Made by a program: the position numbers and the translations under genes | Notes under the pieces: generated by a model | Seen by the model: only the letters and a program-made list of their open reading frames with translations | What the model was told of the DNA's origin: nothing | Database searches by the model: none | Assembly: GCA_005784505.1 (NCBI GenBank) | Contig: VCAZ01000005.1 | Span: 935,001-999,000, forward strand | Direction of reading: 5' to 3' | Length of the DNA: 64,000 nucleotides | Source: Bagarius yarrelli | Lineage: Eukaryota; Chordata; Actinopteri; Siluriformes; Sisoridae | In this document: positions 1 through 12,090 of the stretch, one piece after another | How positions within the stretch are numbered: the stretch's first letter is position 1 | Layout: each line of letters starts with the position of its first letter

Positions 1-9
1 ACTCATATC

Positions 10-36
10 TTTCTCTCTCTCTCTCTCTCTCTCTCC
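10..36. repeat. (TC)n microsatellite
   Basis: About 13 TC units lie at the left edge. Confidence 0.95.
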
Positions 37-598
37 TCATTCTTTTTTTCTCATTATGTTCCGTCTTCCTAAGGGTTCTTAATAAGATAGTAAAATCAAA
101 TAGTGTGTGTGGGCAGCAATACAACTGGCACTTCTGACCCTCCTCCCAACACCGCCTGCACCAACACACATACTGTAGGTTGCAGCAGCCTGATCCATCT
201 GGGGTGAAAAATAACTCTAAACCACTACTTAAAAGTGTGTAGACATGTAAGGGTGTAATACGGTTATAAACACGTTCTTACTCTCTCACTTTTCTCCAAC
301 AGTCTCTCAACCACATATACATCACAAAGACACTGCAAGGATATTAAAAAGGCGGAAATCATTTAAAAATGTGTGTTGTTTTCAGTCCAGTCATTATTTG
401 TGGAATTCCACTAAAGAGAATTTTGCTCGCCTAACTAAGCAAATTACTTTCTGAATATAAATTCACTGTAATCCGCATATAATAGATGTCTAAAAGTATT
501 TTGCCGAAAGCTTATCTTTTCCAGCTGTTTTAAAAAACACAAACAAACAAAAATACCTCCTATAGCTGTTGGTGGCTATGAAACAGTCGTATAATCAG
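37..598. other. No feature seen
   Basis: This is A+T-rich unique sequence without recognisable exons or repeats. Confidence 0.6.
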
Positions 599-738
599 TT
601 TTAGCTCAGAGGTAAAGGAGTTGGACTGCTGATCGGAATATTGCGTGTTTAATTCGTAGCACCACCAAGCTGCTTAATGAGATAAATATGAGTCACTCTG
701 GATAAGGACGTCTGCCAAATGCTGGAAATGTAAATGAT
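599..738 (+). repeat. tRNA-derived SINE, family A, degraded copy
   Basis: A tRNA-like head (TAGCTCAGAGGTAAAGGAG, then a degraded B box) is followed directly by CACTCTGGATAAGGACGTCT and GCCAAATGCTGGAAATG, the L2-LINE-like tail of a common fish SINE. The middle section is deleted. Confidence 0.8.
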
Positions 739-859
739 ATGGTTCTTAGTAGAGACTTTAGGTCAGCCTGGATATGAGCATCTGTTAATTACGGTAAATC
801 AGAGATACTCAAAGCAACACTTTAGAAAAAAGGATAGTTATTTTCATGGAAAATGACTT

Positions 860-1400
860 TGGTGAAGGTTAAAGTCAACATTTAGAATATTACCCGAGTA
901 AAAGTTAGAAAGTATGTGAAGTTAATTGTACTTAAGTTTAAAAAGTATTTTTTTTTATATAAAACGTGCCTAAATATTAAAAGTAAAAGTGAATGCAAAA
1001 TAGAGAAGCAAAATATACTGTATAAAAACATGTTCTATACACAGTTTTAGCGAGACTGTGTTAAGTCTGAACTTTCGTCCATTTTCTTTTCCTTGAACTA
1101 ACAGTAAAGAATATAGGATGCTGCGCATATGCGAAACAAATTGAACAAACCGCTCTTTGTGGCAGCTCGTTGTTTTCGAGTCATATCAAGGAATCGTTTA
1201 AAATAAACGAATCATTTATGGATGATACCAAACTACTTCTTTTGTAATATTCATGGAATAAATGTGTCCGAGTAAAAGTCTACATTTCATTTAAAAAATG
1301 TAGTGGAGCAAAAGTAAAGGTTATACTGTAGTGATGTTATAAGTAAAAGTTTTATACAGAAATATAAAAGCAAGTAAAGGACAGCTTAGTCCAAAAAGTA
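860..1400. repeat. Decayed DNA-transposon-like repeat with GAGTAAAAGT ends
   Basis: CCGAGTAAAAGT occurs near both ends (about 893 and 1269), with further AAGTAAAAGT blocks and an internal section TGCTGCGCATATGCGAAAC. I recall this composition from non-autonomous DNA elements abundant in fish genomes. Exact ends and superfamily cannot be set by eye. Confidence 0.5.
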
Positions 1401-1724
1401 TAGTAAGGAAGTATTATCACTTATCACAAGTATTATCACATCGCTACATTACACCTCTGTTATAAATGTGAGGAAAAAAATCATGATAAATTTCAACTCA
1501 TAGTTTATTCTACTTTCTATAAAGTTTAAGGTTGGAATAAGGAAGTGTCACATTTTTAGGAGCATCATTCCTAAAAATGAACACACACTGGGACTCCCCC
1601 AGCATCGGACCCATAGAAATCAATTAAAAGTGAATATCATGTAAAGTATAGAGAGCGATATAGAACTGATAAAAGGCTGCAGTGTTCCTTTAAATATAAA
1701 TAACCATCAAAACTCAGAAACATT

Positions 1725-1915
1725 TCTGCCTGAGGCCATGTGGTGCACTGAATGCTGTACATTGTTATGGCTTTTCATTTCCCACAATCCCTCTCTTACA
1801 GCTGGAAGAAAGGTCCCAGCGGTGGCCTGTCTGTTATTCCATCGCATTATTCACTGACCACACAGCGCAGAATAAAAGCAGCAGGACTCTGACAGAGCCG
1901 GCTATGGCTAATGGA
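1725..1915. other. Candidate conserved non-coding patch
   Basis: The stretch is compact, has normal composition and is free of repeats between A+T-rich flanks. It includes CACAATCCCTCTCTTACAG and CAGAATAAAAGCAGCAGG. There is no coding signal. Conservation is inference. Confidence 0.2.
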
Positions 1916-1943
1916 TGGAAAGATGAATAGATGTCAGAAAAAG

Positions 1944-1946
<3 letters not shown>

Positions 1947-1981
<35 letters not shown>
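1947..1981. repeat. (GA)n microsatellite
   Basis: About 17 uninterrupted GA units. Confidence 0.95.
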
Positions 1982-1990
<9 letters not shown>

Positions 1991-2824
1991 AGCATGCGGG
2001 GGAATCAGACTGCGAGCTTCTAAATCATCAAATTATTGCTTTTAAGAAGGCGTTCTTGCCTAAAGATAATTGCTAATGTTCGAAGTGTAACCAATAGAAG
2101 TCGAGGTAATAGAGCAATTTATAAATTCTGATTGCAGTACACGGAAAACTTACAGCCCATCCCCTCTGTTATTTTGCAGCCCATAATAATAAAAAAAGCT
2201 TTAGACGCACCACTGATCACTCTGCTATTAAAATCAATAGTGAAGCTAGTGAGGCTAGGAGTTTAAGGGTAAGAGAGTGTGAGCAAGACGTGTGTGTGTG
2301 TGTAAGTGCTTCACAGTTATGATTTAAAGAGGGATAAATAGAGGATACATCAGTGACTGCACTTTATTGGAGAGAAATGAGAGAGGATAGAGAGAAGAAG
2401 GAGAGAGAGATGCAGAGAAGAAAGGGGGCTTCGGAATCACTCTCAATATTCTGTAAGATAATAAGGAAATTATTTGACAAGGCGGAAGGCCAACCTGAGG
2501 TTAAACAAATTATTGTTAGCAGAAAGCATGTGACCGTGAGTGTGTGTGTGTGTGTATATAAGATGTGGTTTCTGAGTGCAATATTCAAACCACCTCACGT
2601 GCATACACATTAGATTTATATTATATATATGACTTATTTGCCAATCGACTGAAACCAAACCAAAAACAAACACCCAACCACATATCGAAGTGCACAAACA
2701 GTGTGTTATTCTCTCATTGGATTATGTGTAAAGAGCCTATTGTTAGATCAGGTTCCAGTTGGAGAAACTCCCAATGAGCTCCACTTATTCACCAAAATCA
2801 CAACATAGAATATACTTAATAAAA
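1982..2824. other. No gene seen; two short (TG)n tracts
   Basis: Short (TG)n tracts lie at about 2290-2303 and 2539-2555. The overlapping short open frames here are low-complexity artefacts. Confidence 0.6.
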
Positions 2825-3535
2825 GTAACTCACATACTTGCTCGCTCACCCACTTACCTACTAGCACTAGCTTATGCGCTCACTTGCACGACTACTCACT
2901 CACTCACTCACCTATTCCCTTATGCTTATGCGCTCACTTAATCGGCTACTCACTCACTCACTTACTCCCTTATGCACTAGCTTATGAGCTCACTTACTCG
3001 CCCAATGACTCACTCACTCCCTTAAGTATTAGCTTATGCGCTAACTTAGTTGCCTACTTACTCACTTACTAACTAACTTACCTACTCCTTTACGCACTGG
3101 CGCATGCGCTCGCTAACTCACTTACTCAATTATTAAATCACTCACTTACCTTCTCCCTCTCGCAGCAGTCCATGCACTTGCTTACTCACTCACTCACTCA
3201 ATCGTTAATTGAATGCTCAGTCACTCACTCATTTACTCACCTACTTCCTTATGCACTAGCCCATGCGCTTGTTTACTCGCTTACTCACTCGCCCATGCGC
3301 TTGTTTACTCGCTTACTCACTCACTTTCTCAATCGCTTACTTGAAAGATCAGTCACTCACTGACTTATTCACTCACCCACTCACTTACTTGCTCACTTCC
3401 TTACAACCTAGCTCATGCCCTTGCTTACTCACTTACTCACTCACTCAATCGCTTACTTGAACGCTCAGTCACTCACTCACTTGCTTACTTGAATGTTCAG
3501 TCACTCACTTACTCATTCACTCGCTCAGTCACTCA
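2825..3535. repeat. Degenerate ACTC/TTAC minisatellite with higher-order units
   Basis: About 700 bp is built from CACT and TTAC tetranucleotides. A marker segment (CTTATGCGCTCACTTA and variants) recurs at about 2871, 2925, 2981, 3033, 3101, 3170, 3261, 3293 and 3412, giving a higher-order period of roughly 52-68 bp in the left half. A perfect 32-bp tandem copy occupies 3259-3290 and 3291-3322, showing recent expansion. Confidence 0.9.
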
Positions 3536-5344
3536 CAGAAACATATTTTTTCTGTTCAGGTTCTTGGTGGAACTGGAGTTAATCTATACACCCTAAATAA
3601 AACACCAGTCATGCACAGCACGTGTACACACATTCATACACACTCACACCTACAGCCAGTCTATAGTAACCAGTCCAACTACTGGCAAGTTTTGGAAAGG
3701 AAATCGGAGAACATGTAGGAAACTGACACACAGTAAACATGGGCAGAAATTCCAAACAGAGAAATTGCCAAAATTGCACAGGTTTAGTAATCAGTAAAAC
3801 CAAGAGATGATAAATTGAGATTTTCAGCTGATCTCAGTTGTAAAGTGAAGGAGAAAAAAATGCTTCTTTAGAATTTAGCAGGGTGGTAACATCACACCCA
3901 CCACTGTTGAACCACAAAAAAAAGGATAAAAGTTTGAAAGAAGGTCACAGAAACAGAAAATGCATACAGCTACGAAAAACAGCCCCACATGCATGGGTGT
4001 TGCTAGGAATATTCCAGAACTATAACGAGACAAATTCTGCGAAACGGCTTCAGATATGTTTTTCTGAATGACACATGTTCAGGAGTTTTATGTCTTTCAG
4101 GGACTGGGAGACGTATCTGTTTATCTGTATCTGCAAATGAAATACTGCAATTGGTCTTGTCTTTTGTAAATATTACAGTTACAGTTATAGTTTGTGACTC
4201 ACAAAATAGACACTATTATACTACAGCACAAACCTCAACACAAACACTTTTATCCCCGATACATACTTTCCATTTCCTTTCCATCTCTAGATAAGTAGCT
4301 CACGTGTTAATGCGTGGCTGTGACCTATCTTTGTTCTAATGGGCTATTGCGTGCTAACTTTCCCTTCCAAGACATTGCATAGCTGAGTGTCTTCTAAATT
4401 TCTGCACTCCCCCACACTACAAAGGCTGAGGTACAGCGTGTGGGTAAGACAGCAAGAGAGAGAGAGAGAGAGAAAAACTCAGAGTTAGCATTGTCATATC
4501 TGATAGATGCTACTTGTGGTTATCTTGCAACCAATCAGAAGCAGCACCACAGTGGAACGGGTTACTGAGAGAAAGCGCGTCCTTGTTTCACTCTGACTGA
4601 GTGACACACAAACACTTCATGCATGAGACGAGAGGTGGCGGGGTGTAAGGTGTGAAATTCAATTTGACACCCAGAGACGAACGAAGAGGCAAAAAAAAAA
4701 AAAAAAACCCCACTTGAGATGAGGTGATAAGAGAGCACCATGTTTCCTACGAACTCACGGCGGTGAGCTTTGTGAGAGAAGGACTGATTAAAGCGGTACA
4801 GTTGGAGCTTCGAATCTTAAATAACCATCCGTAGAAATCTAAATTTTAATCACTTCGACAGTTTTTGGGCATTTTTTACAAAAAAAAAGAAAAAAAAAGT
4901 GTGAGAATAAAGACAAAGAAGAGGAAGAGGCCAGGGTGATAATATAATGAATATAGTAGAAGAAAATCAGGAAGAAAAGTCATTCGGTGTGAGCATCCTC
5001 TCAGTTGCCATGACGACGCAGGCCAGCAGATCATCCGCACTGAAAATGAGTGCGAGAAAACGTCAGAGGGGAAAGAAGGAAAACGATGGGGGGAAAAAAA
5101 AAAATGCATGATGATAAACAGAGAACTGAAAGCAGGCAACAATGTTGAAGTAACCAGTATGTGAAGAAACAGACTTGCAACTGACCTTTAAACTCATCAG
5201 TGCTTACACATTTTTATAACTATATATAAACAAAGCTACCGTTACATTAAAGTCGGGTAGATTGTAAAAGAGTTACAATCTGTGTGATGGAGTGAAGACT
5301 GTATGGTTTATTTTCCATAGCAATAAAGGTACAGATAGGCTAAG

Positions 5345-5399
5345 ACGGCGAGGGCGAGGCGAGGCAAGGCGAGGCAAGGCGAGGCGAGGTGTGGTGAGG
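5345..5399. repeat. GAGGC/AAGGC pentamer minisatellite
   Basis: About ten units of GGCGA/GGCAA, some arranged as alternating 10-mers, ending in degenerate GTGTGGTGAGG. It is purine-rich on the plus strand. Confidence 0.85.
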
Positions 5400-5691
5400 G
5401 AGAATTTCCTCTTCTGAAGAAACAGCATTGTGGTTTTTTGGTCAGTGAGGTTTCACAACAGCAAACAGTGCTCTCACTCAATCAGCACATAAAAATGCAC
5501 TGCAGCAAGCCACAGCTGAAGCTTGGAGATAACGCTCGCACACACACGTACAGATACACTCCTGCTCTTACACATGCACGCAAACACCCCACCGCATTCA
5601 CGCGTGGGGGGGGCCTAAAAATAGGCACACGGGCTGTGAGAATGGCAAAGGATAAAAATGAGTGTAGCGTCTCACTGTAGAGCAAGACAGG

Positions 5692-5745
5692 TGTGTATAT
5701 ATAAATATATATATATACAGTATGTGTGTGTGTATGTGTGTAATG
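5692..5745. repeat. Compound (TA)n / (TG)n microsatellite
   Basis: TATATATAAATATATATATA is followed by CAG and then a (TG)n tract interrupted by TATG. Confidence 0.9.
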
Positions 5746-6205
5746 AGGTTTAGACTGTTCTAAATAAAAAAGGAAATGGTTGTGTTAGCCTCATTATTTC
5801 TGCTGGCTACATGACTTTCACACCACTTCTCCTTTTTAAAGGGACGTCTATTAGTGTATCGGACGATCTGGCAGTCTAGACACAGCTACACCGAGACACT
5901 GGAAAGAAACAGGACACTAAAAAGAGGAACAATGCAGATGGCCATGACCATGCTCACACACACACACACACACGGGGCATGTTATAAAGAGTAACCCTGA
6001 TTAACAGCAGTTAAATGTGGATGGATATTTTACTAGACTTACACACGCTAGCGAAAAAATCCACCAGAAAAATGTTATTAATCTTTATAACCATGTGATG
6101 GCATCTAAAATGTGTTTAGTCTTGAATTACAGTATGTGTTCTACGATTAACTGTATGTCCTTGGCAGACTCATCTAGAGTGACCTACATATATTTAATTT
6201 TTTCA

Positions 6206-6320
6206 TCTGAGCAGTTAAGGGTAAAGGGCTTTCCCCCAGAAGTGTCAACTTGGTGTGGCTGAGAATTGAACCCACCATCTTGCGAACAACAGTCTAACAC
6301 CTTAACCCACCGAGCTCTTA
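6206..6320 (-). repeat. tRNA-derived SINE, family A, partial
   Basis: On the minus strand this has the SINE head GAGCTCGGTGGGTTAAGGTG, a B-box-like GGTTCAATTCTC and the start of the middle block. The L2-like tail is missing. Confidence 0.7.
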
Positions 6321-6402
6321 CTTATTTTGCTTTATGCTTACAAAATAGCAGTTACAGTTCAGTCAATACAATTCTGTTTTAGCATATCTCAGCATGTTAG
6401 AA

Positions 6403-6560
6403 GGCTTGGGTCAGAGCTAAGGGTCAGCCATGATACACTGCACCTGGAGCGAAGAGGATTAAAAGCCCTGCTGAAAGACCCACCAGTGGCAGCTTGACAA
6501 AGTGTGGGCTGAAACTAGTGACTTTGTGCTCGGCAGCACAAAGCCTGAACCACAGAGACA
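6403..6560 (-). repeat. tRNA-derived SINE, family B, degraded
   Basis: The minus strand contains the family-B tail block GTATCATGGCTGACCCT and a degraded head. The orientation is opposite to the family-B copy at 6741. Confidence 0.55.
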
Positions 6561-6644
6561 TCAATGCTGCAGTGAGGAAGCGTTCATTTAGTCCTTCCAC
6601 TTCTTCATGGTATGGCAGATAACTTGGCGCCTTCAGTCGTGGGA

Positions 6645-6740
6645 AGTGGTTGCACAGTAGTTAAGGTGATTTGTCTGTTGATTGGAAAATTGTGGGTTCA
6701 AAATCCCCTAAGCAAGATCCCTAACCCTCAACTGCTTAGG
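6645..6740 (+). repeat. tRNA-derived SINE, family A, fragment
   Basis: A head-like CACAGTAGTTAAGGTGA and a B-box GGGTTCAAAATCCCC are followed by the block CCCTAACCCTCAACTGCTTA. It is immediately followed by a family-B copy. Confidence 0.65.
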
Positions 6741-6969
6741 GGGCAGTGGTGGCTCAACTGGTTAAGGCGCTGAATTGCTGATCTGGAAGAACAGAAACAC
6801 CTGGGTTCAATCCACACCACTGCCAACAAGACCCTTAACCCTTCCTGCTTCAAAGACCATGTATCATAGCTGACCCTGCGCTCTGACCCCTAACTTACTA
6901 AGATGGGATATGCGAAGAAACAAATTTCACTGTGCTGTAAAAAAGTATATATGACAAAATAAAGACATT
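6741..6969 (+). repeat. tRNA-derived SINE, family B, near full length
   Basis: The copy starts GGCAGTGGTGGCTCAACTGG, has a clear B box CTGGGTTCAATCC and the shared block AAGACCCTTAACCC. It then carries the family-B specific tail TCATAGCTGACCCTGC, AAGATGGGATATGCGAAG and ATGACAAAATAAAG. It is one of the two best family-B copies here. Confidence 0.85.
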
Positions 6970-7249
6970 TACCTTATTTACAATTAGACAAAAATGGATA
7001 ATAGATTAGGATAGTGATTCTCAATTTAGTCGTGACCGTGGGGTTAGTAGCATTTCAACTCCAACAACGTATGCTAAAGAAATAGGTTCTATGTAGAAGT
7101 TTCCCCAAGGCATAAAAATCCCACTGAGATAAAAATACCACTTATATAGCATAGATTGTCTTTGCTAAAGCTTTATTCATTTTACCTTTATTACCACCTA
7201 TAAAAACGGCAGAAGACTTATCTGATATTCGTTTACCATTTTAAGTTTC

Positions 7250-7930
7250 TTAAAGTTTGTGTGCATGGGATTTGGACTGAGGTGTGTGTGTGTTGGCGGT
7301 GAGGGGTTTCAATTTGACTAAGGGGGCATTCATCCAAAACAGGTTAAGAAAAACTGCTTTCAGAATAACCAACATGATGCTAGATACAACCACGCCGTTT
7401 GAGATGACAAATCCGAGTCTCTTATTCACGTTTTCGAAAATTAAAGTTAACCACAGCCAGTTTTCTTGTATATTTATGGCCTGCACAAGAATCTCACCGT
7501 CAGTCAGAGCTCCACGCTGTGACAGAAGGAGACCTGCGTCAACTCAGCAACTCTTCCGTAACATTGACAAAACAGCTGTCTCATGTTTTGCCCACACAAA
7601 GACACCTCATCGCCAACTAATGGAAGGTTAAAAGCTGTGTATACATTCTGGCGTAATTTTTGCCAGAAGGTTGTGTGTCTTTTTGGGCTGAAATAGAATT
7701 TTTTCTGCATCAGTTAGTTTGTCTCCATGCTCCAGGAGAAGGTGGCCTCCATCAACAAAGTCAAGAACCCGTAACGTTGACATAACAATCTTCCAAATCC
7801 TGTTTTGCCCACACGGGTGCATCTTCATGATATCTTCCTGAGAGCTTCTGAGGGAGGTCAGAGGCCATGTTTACACAAGCACATATATACGCACAGGAAA
7901 AAAACTCCCTTGTTACAAAGAATATGGCTG
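7250..7930 (-). pseudogene. Decayed protein-coding remnant with an internal 213-bp tandem duplication; family not recognised
   Basis: On the minus strand two segments (about 7826-7718 and 7613-7505) are clearly homologous and exactly 213 bp apart, which is 71 codons and in frame. The first reads VMSTLRVLDFVDGG then LLLEHGDKLTDAEKILFQ. The second, after small indels and one stop, reads VLSMLR, VDAG and LLLSQRGALTDGEILVQA. Protein-level similarity between the copies, including the matched LTDAEKILFQ and LTDGEILVQA blocks, argues that this was once coding. Frameshifts and stops show it is broken. A hydrophobic stretch (GFVISNGVVVSSIMLVILKA, about 7410-7350) follows in the same frame. I do not recognise the family. 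A death-fold (CARD-like) origin is a weak guess from the short helical pattern before the LTD motif. Confidence 0.45.
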
Positions 7931-8935
7931 CATTCTGAATAATGCACAAGCAATGGAAATATCTTTCATACAGCTAGAGAAAAATACAGAATAACCAAGC
8001 AGGCCTGGCAGCTCTCGTATGCATACAGAGATGTTTACATTGTACATAGTGCAGTGTAGAATAATGCTAGCTAGAAAAATAACAGAATTTGTCAGTATGC
8101 TTAGAAAAAAAACAAAACTTTCCGCTCATCTATTTAGAATTTGTTGAAGAATTTCTGGTTGACATCATTTGATCAAGAATCACTGAGTCATTAGTGACCA
8201 CAAAGGCTTTTTTTACACTTAGAAAGGGGTTCAATTCAAAATCCTTTATAGGGCTTATTGTACATCACTTTTATTACGAAATTTTATTAGTACACTAAAA
8301 CATAACAGTGAAAATTTTTTACCATTTAATGACATCAAATGAGGCGAATAAATCTGCACCACATATGCAATCGTTTGGGGGCATCTGATCACCTGAATTA
8401 TATTATTTCTTTCCAGATTTAGTCACACTTTTACTCCTTTAATAACCTCCAGATTTCTGGAAAGGTTCTTAACACTGATTATGAAGTGTAGCTGTGGAAA
8501 TGTCCAGTTCATCAGAATGAGAGTCCGTACTCTCCACACCAATCAGAACACACCATGTCTTCATTGAGCTCAGGGGGTTTATGAACAGGATTATGGCAGA
8601 ACAGGGTTTGGATCAGTGGTGAACATTTTTCTTTGCTGCACTGCTTTCATGTTAGATTTTTTTTTATCCAGTCAGATTCTAGCCTCTATGTTCTGCCACA
8701 TCTAATTTGTCCAGGGCCTTCAGAATCAGTAGTGCTGGCCAATGGAACTTAAACTATATTAGCAAAGGAACTGTTTTCTAAACCACTCAGATTTCAAATT
8801 CGCTAGACATTGTGAGGAGAGGCCGGCTAACCCCGAAGCTAGCTAGCTTGACTCAGCCCAGAAAAGGTTTGTTCGTCACTTCCAGACCAGTGCTGATGAG
8901 TGATATTACTGGCTTTCAGCCTTATGTATGATGTA
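7931..8935. other. No feature seen
   Basis: Unique A+T-rich sequence without clear repeats or exons. Confidence 0.55.
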
Positions 8936-9429
8936 CACGGGTGCCTTGACTTACGAGTTTAAGTCATTCTCGTAACTTATTCTCGAGCTCGTAACTCAAA
9001 TTACTCGTATGTCAAATTAATTATCCCCAATGAAAAATCTACGCAGTTTTCTTTATTACATGTTTTTAAATAAGAAAAATAAACGTATCAATAGCGAATA
9101 TTGTATAAAAAACAATACAATAGAATGTACGGCATTAAACTGGTTTTATTAAATATAATGTACAGCATTTACCTCGGAGATCAGACGATTCTACTTGCTA
9201 ACTCGAGTCTAGCTAGCTATCAAGTGTGACTAGTCTGACTAGCTATCAAGTGTGACACGGAATGCTAGGCGGATATTACGGCGTTCACTGCGACGTTTGC
9301 TATGCCAACTAGCGGTTGGGTGTCTAAAGCTGGCTCGTAAACCGAATTTTAGCTCGCAACTCAAAGCAAAGACGGTCCGCATCTTGAAAAACTTGTTAGT
9401 TGGGACACTCGTAATTCAAGGTACCACTG
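8936..9429. mobile_element. Miniature inverted-repeat DNA transposon, 494 bp, TA target site
   Basis: The left end, CACGGGTGCCTTGACTTACG, and the reverse complement of the right end, CAGTGGTACCTTGAATTACG, match at 16 of 20 positions and the match continues with AG. TA flanks both ends (8934-8935 and 9430-9431), as expected for Tc1/mariner-type insertion. There is no transposase ORF. An 18-bp segment CTAGCTATCAAGTGTGAC is repeated at 9213-9230 and 9239-9256. Confidence 0.75.
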
Positions 9430-9775
9430 TATTTTATTTAGATGTTTTGTGCAGTCTTAACTGTGTTTCTTGTTTTAATAAAAATAATTTTTACCCTCAA
9501 TAACATGAAATGCTATTTTCTTTGTAACGCCACGGCATGTTATATTGTGTTTGTTTAGTATCGATGGTTTCTAGACTTGCGACGTGATAGTGGTGGTATT
9601 AAGAGGTGTATCAGTCTGGTTAGTTCCCACTGAAGGCCCAGGTACCAAATGCATGGCCCACCACTGGTTTGGGTTTCAGTGAAAAAAAAACTTAAAGTTA
9701 CAGAATATAAAAACATTCTTCGTACTTCAAACACACACTGGTAAGGTTTTAAAAAACCTTTAACCATATAGTGAA

Positions 9776-9822
9776 CCTATAGTGTAGTGCGGTGTAGTGT
9801 GGTATAGTGTAGTATAGTTATG
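9776..9822. repeat. (TAGTG)n degenerate pentamer repeat
   Basis: About nine units of TAGTG/TGGTA variants. Confidence 0.85.
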
Positions 9823-12090
9823 CATTAGCAGGGGGTAGCTGAAGCTCTAAAGTAAAAGCACAGATAACATTTAAACAGCTCGGAGTCGGAGTTCACACCT
9901 GCGGAAGTCTCAGCTGTCGACTCTATCCTGCCTTTCTAATCTAATCTCTCTAATCCTGAATCATCCAAGCAGCTATGCACTCTGTCCATCACCCTGTAAT
10001 CCCTGTTAATCCCACTGAGTCCACATTCACTCAGTCCGCTGTCAAACAGACCACAAACCACATCGACCGGCATGCACCATATGCATCCGATCACACACCA
10101 GACACTATAATTCATAGACAAAATAACACGTTTTTTCAGTAATAATATAGTTGAATTTTGGAGATGGAGATTTTTTTACATTCATCATCATTCATATATT
10201 TAATGCATTTATTTTAAAAAATAGCTTAAAAACTGGGAAATAAAAAAAAAAATCACTTTGCACAATAGAAAGAAAGGGAAAGAGAGTGGACATGATTTTG
10301 CCAAGTAGGATGTGGTTACTGGATTAACATCCTTTGTTGATTTTGAATCAACATTTCAATCAACCAATCATAAACATCTGATGTCATCAGTGTGTGTCAA
10401 CCAAACCAAACCCTCCTCAATCCAATTTTCCATAAATCTTTTTTTTTTTTGTCTACAAAAAAAAATATCTTATTGTCTTATTGAGACTGGAAATTGATTG
10501 ATTCTGGACCATTTTACTGCTAATGACGATTCCTCGATTAACATTGGCTCATCAAATTAGACAAACTATATTAAAATAATTGATGATAATCCAGAGACAT
10601 TAGTGAATTTGGACTGTATTAAAATAATGATCCAAATCAAAATTAATAAATTATAAACCATCTCTAATGTACAACTGAACGTAAAACTCTCGGTGAACCT
10701 GTAAAACCGCAATAGAGCAACATTCTTACTAGAAAACAGGGTTTACGGTTATTTGATTAAATCACCTCCATTTAAAATTTACCAATTACAAGCCAGATTT
10801 TATAACCATAAATTAGAAAATAAAATCTATGAATGTACTTTTTATTCAATTACGTCCACCTGAAAAAGAGAGAGAGAGAGAAAGCAGAGAAAAAGAATGA
10901 CTACTTTGCATAAAATCATGAGAGACATTAGTTTGCACAGGTCTGTCTGTTTTTTTCTGAACAGAGAAAAGGTGATGACCTTTTCTGTCTCTGTGGCATT
11001 TCACAGCACTCGTGACCTTTGGCACCTGAGCATCGTCTTTACACCACTGTGATCTTCTCACAAATGCTGGAGATTTTCAGCTGATGTCAAACAGTGTTTA
11101 TATTCGGATGAGTAACGTGAGTAGCATGTCACTTCCCTGCCTTTTACTTCCTCCTGCCTGTTTGTCCTCTTCAGACCTTTATTCCTTCCTTTCTATGACA
11201 TGTGTTTAGCACTGACAAAGAAAATGAAAGAGGACAGGAGGTACAGACGCCCCTGCCAAATCGTGCCGTCTCTCTTTCTCTCTCTCAATCTCTTTCTCTC
11301 TCTCGTCCTCTAACAGTAGCTCATCAAGCCTTGTCTTTCTGGGGAGGTGGCCAAGTGAAGTGTGACAAATCTCCATTTCCCACAAGCGTTCCAACTCATA
11401 GGGTCTCCTGTAAAATTTGAATTCCACAACCATGCTGCTGAACTCTAATTTCATTTTTTTGCAAATTAATAACTGTTGTTTTTTTCTCCCAATCCCCAAT
11501 TTTCTCGTTCTTTTGCCTTTACCCGCTGCATTCCTTCGTTCCCTTGACGAAAAGCACTATTGCAGAAAAAAAAGTCAGCTCATGCACCCGTAATGAGCTA
11601 TTGTTAGGCTAATCCCATGCTGGTAGCCTTATTGTTTATGGAATAAATGCTTGATTATCAGAGAAAAAAAATCCCTCTGTTTTCTCTGCAGGCCAGATGC
11701 CCACTTACTGCCCCTCCTCTTCCTGTTGTTGTTGTTGTTGTTGTTGGTGTTGTGTTCGAACAGTGCCATTATATTCTCTCTGCTCTGCTGTTTATTGTCA
11801 TTATTATTATTGCATCCTGGTTGACAAGAAAACCACTCTCAGTAATTAGGTGATTAATTACTAAAGTAACCCAGTGTGGGTTAAAGTACCCCAGGTGCAT
11901 TAAGAAGCAAATTGTACATATTCATAAACAGTCGTAATGCAGTACAGATCTGTGGGAATGGAACAGCACAGAGTTTTTAGAGTTATATTAAGCAACCGAT
12001 TAGTAGTCATGGCTCCACTCTCGAAAAGTGCTGTCAGAGAACAAATGCAGGGTCAAGCCCATGACTGTTATGGATAAGGCAATAGTCCTG
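9823..12090. other. No gene seen; minor simple repeats
   Basis: Mostly unique, A+T-rich. It contains CT-rich sequence at about 11270-11305 and (TTG)n at about 11726-11748. I see no exon. Confidence 0.6.

Larger units (their letters stand above)
3536..6205. other. No gene seen; several simple repeats
   Basis: The stretch is A+T-rich and mostly unique. It holds (GA)n at 4454-4473, an A18 run near 4691 and (CA)n at 5955-5973. None of the open frames shows protein character or splice context. Confidence 0.6.

Noticed and set aside
2825..3535. Regularly spaced repeats resembling a CRISPR array
   Set aside because: Units vary in spacing and are built of tetranucleotides without unique spacers; the host is a vertebrate.
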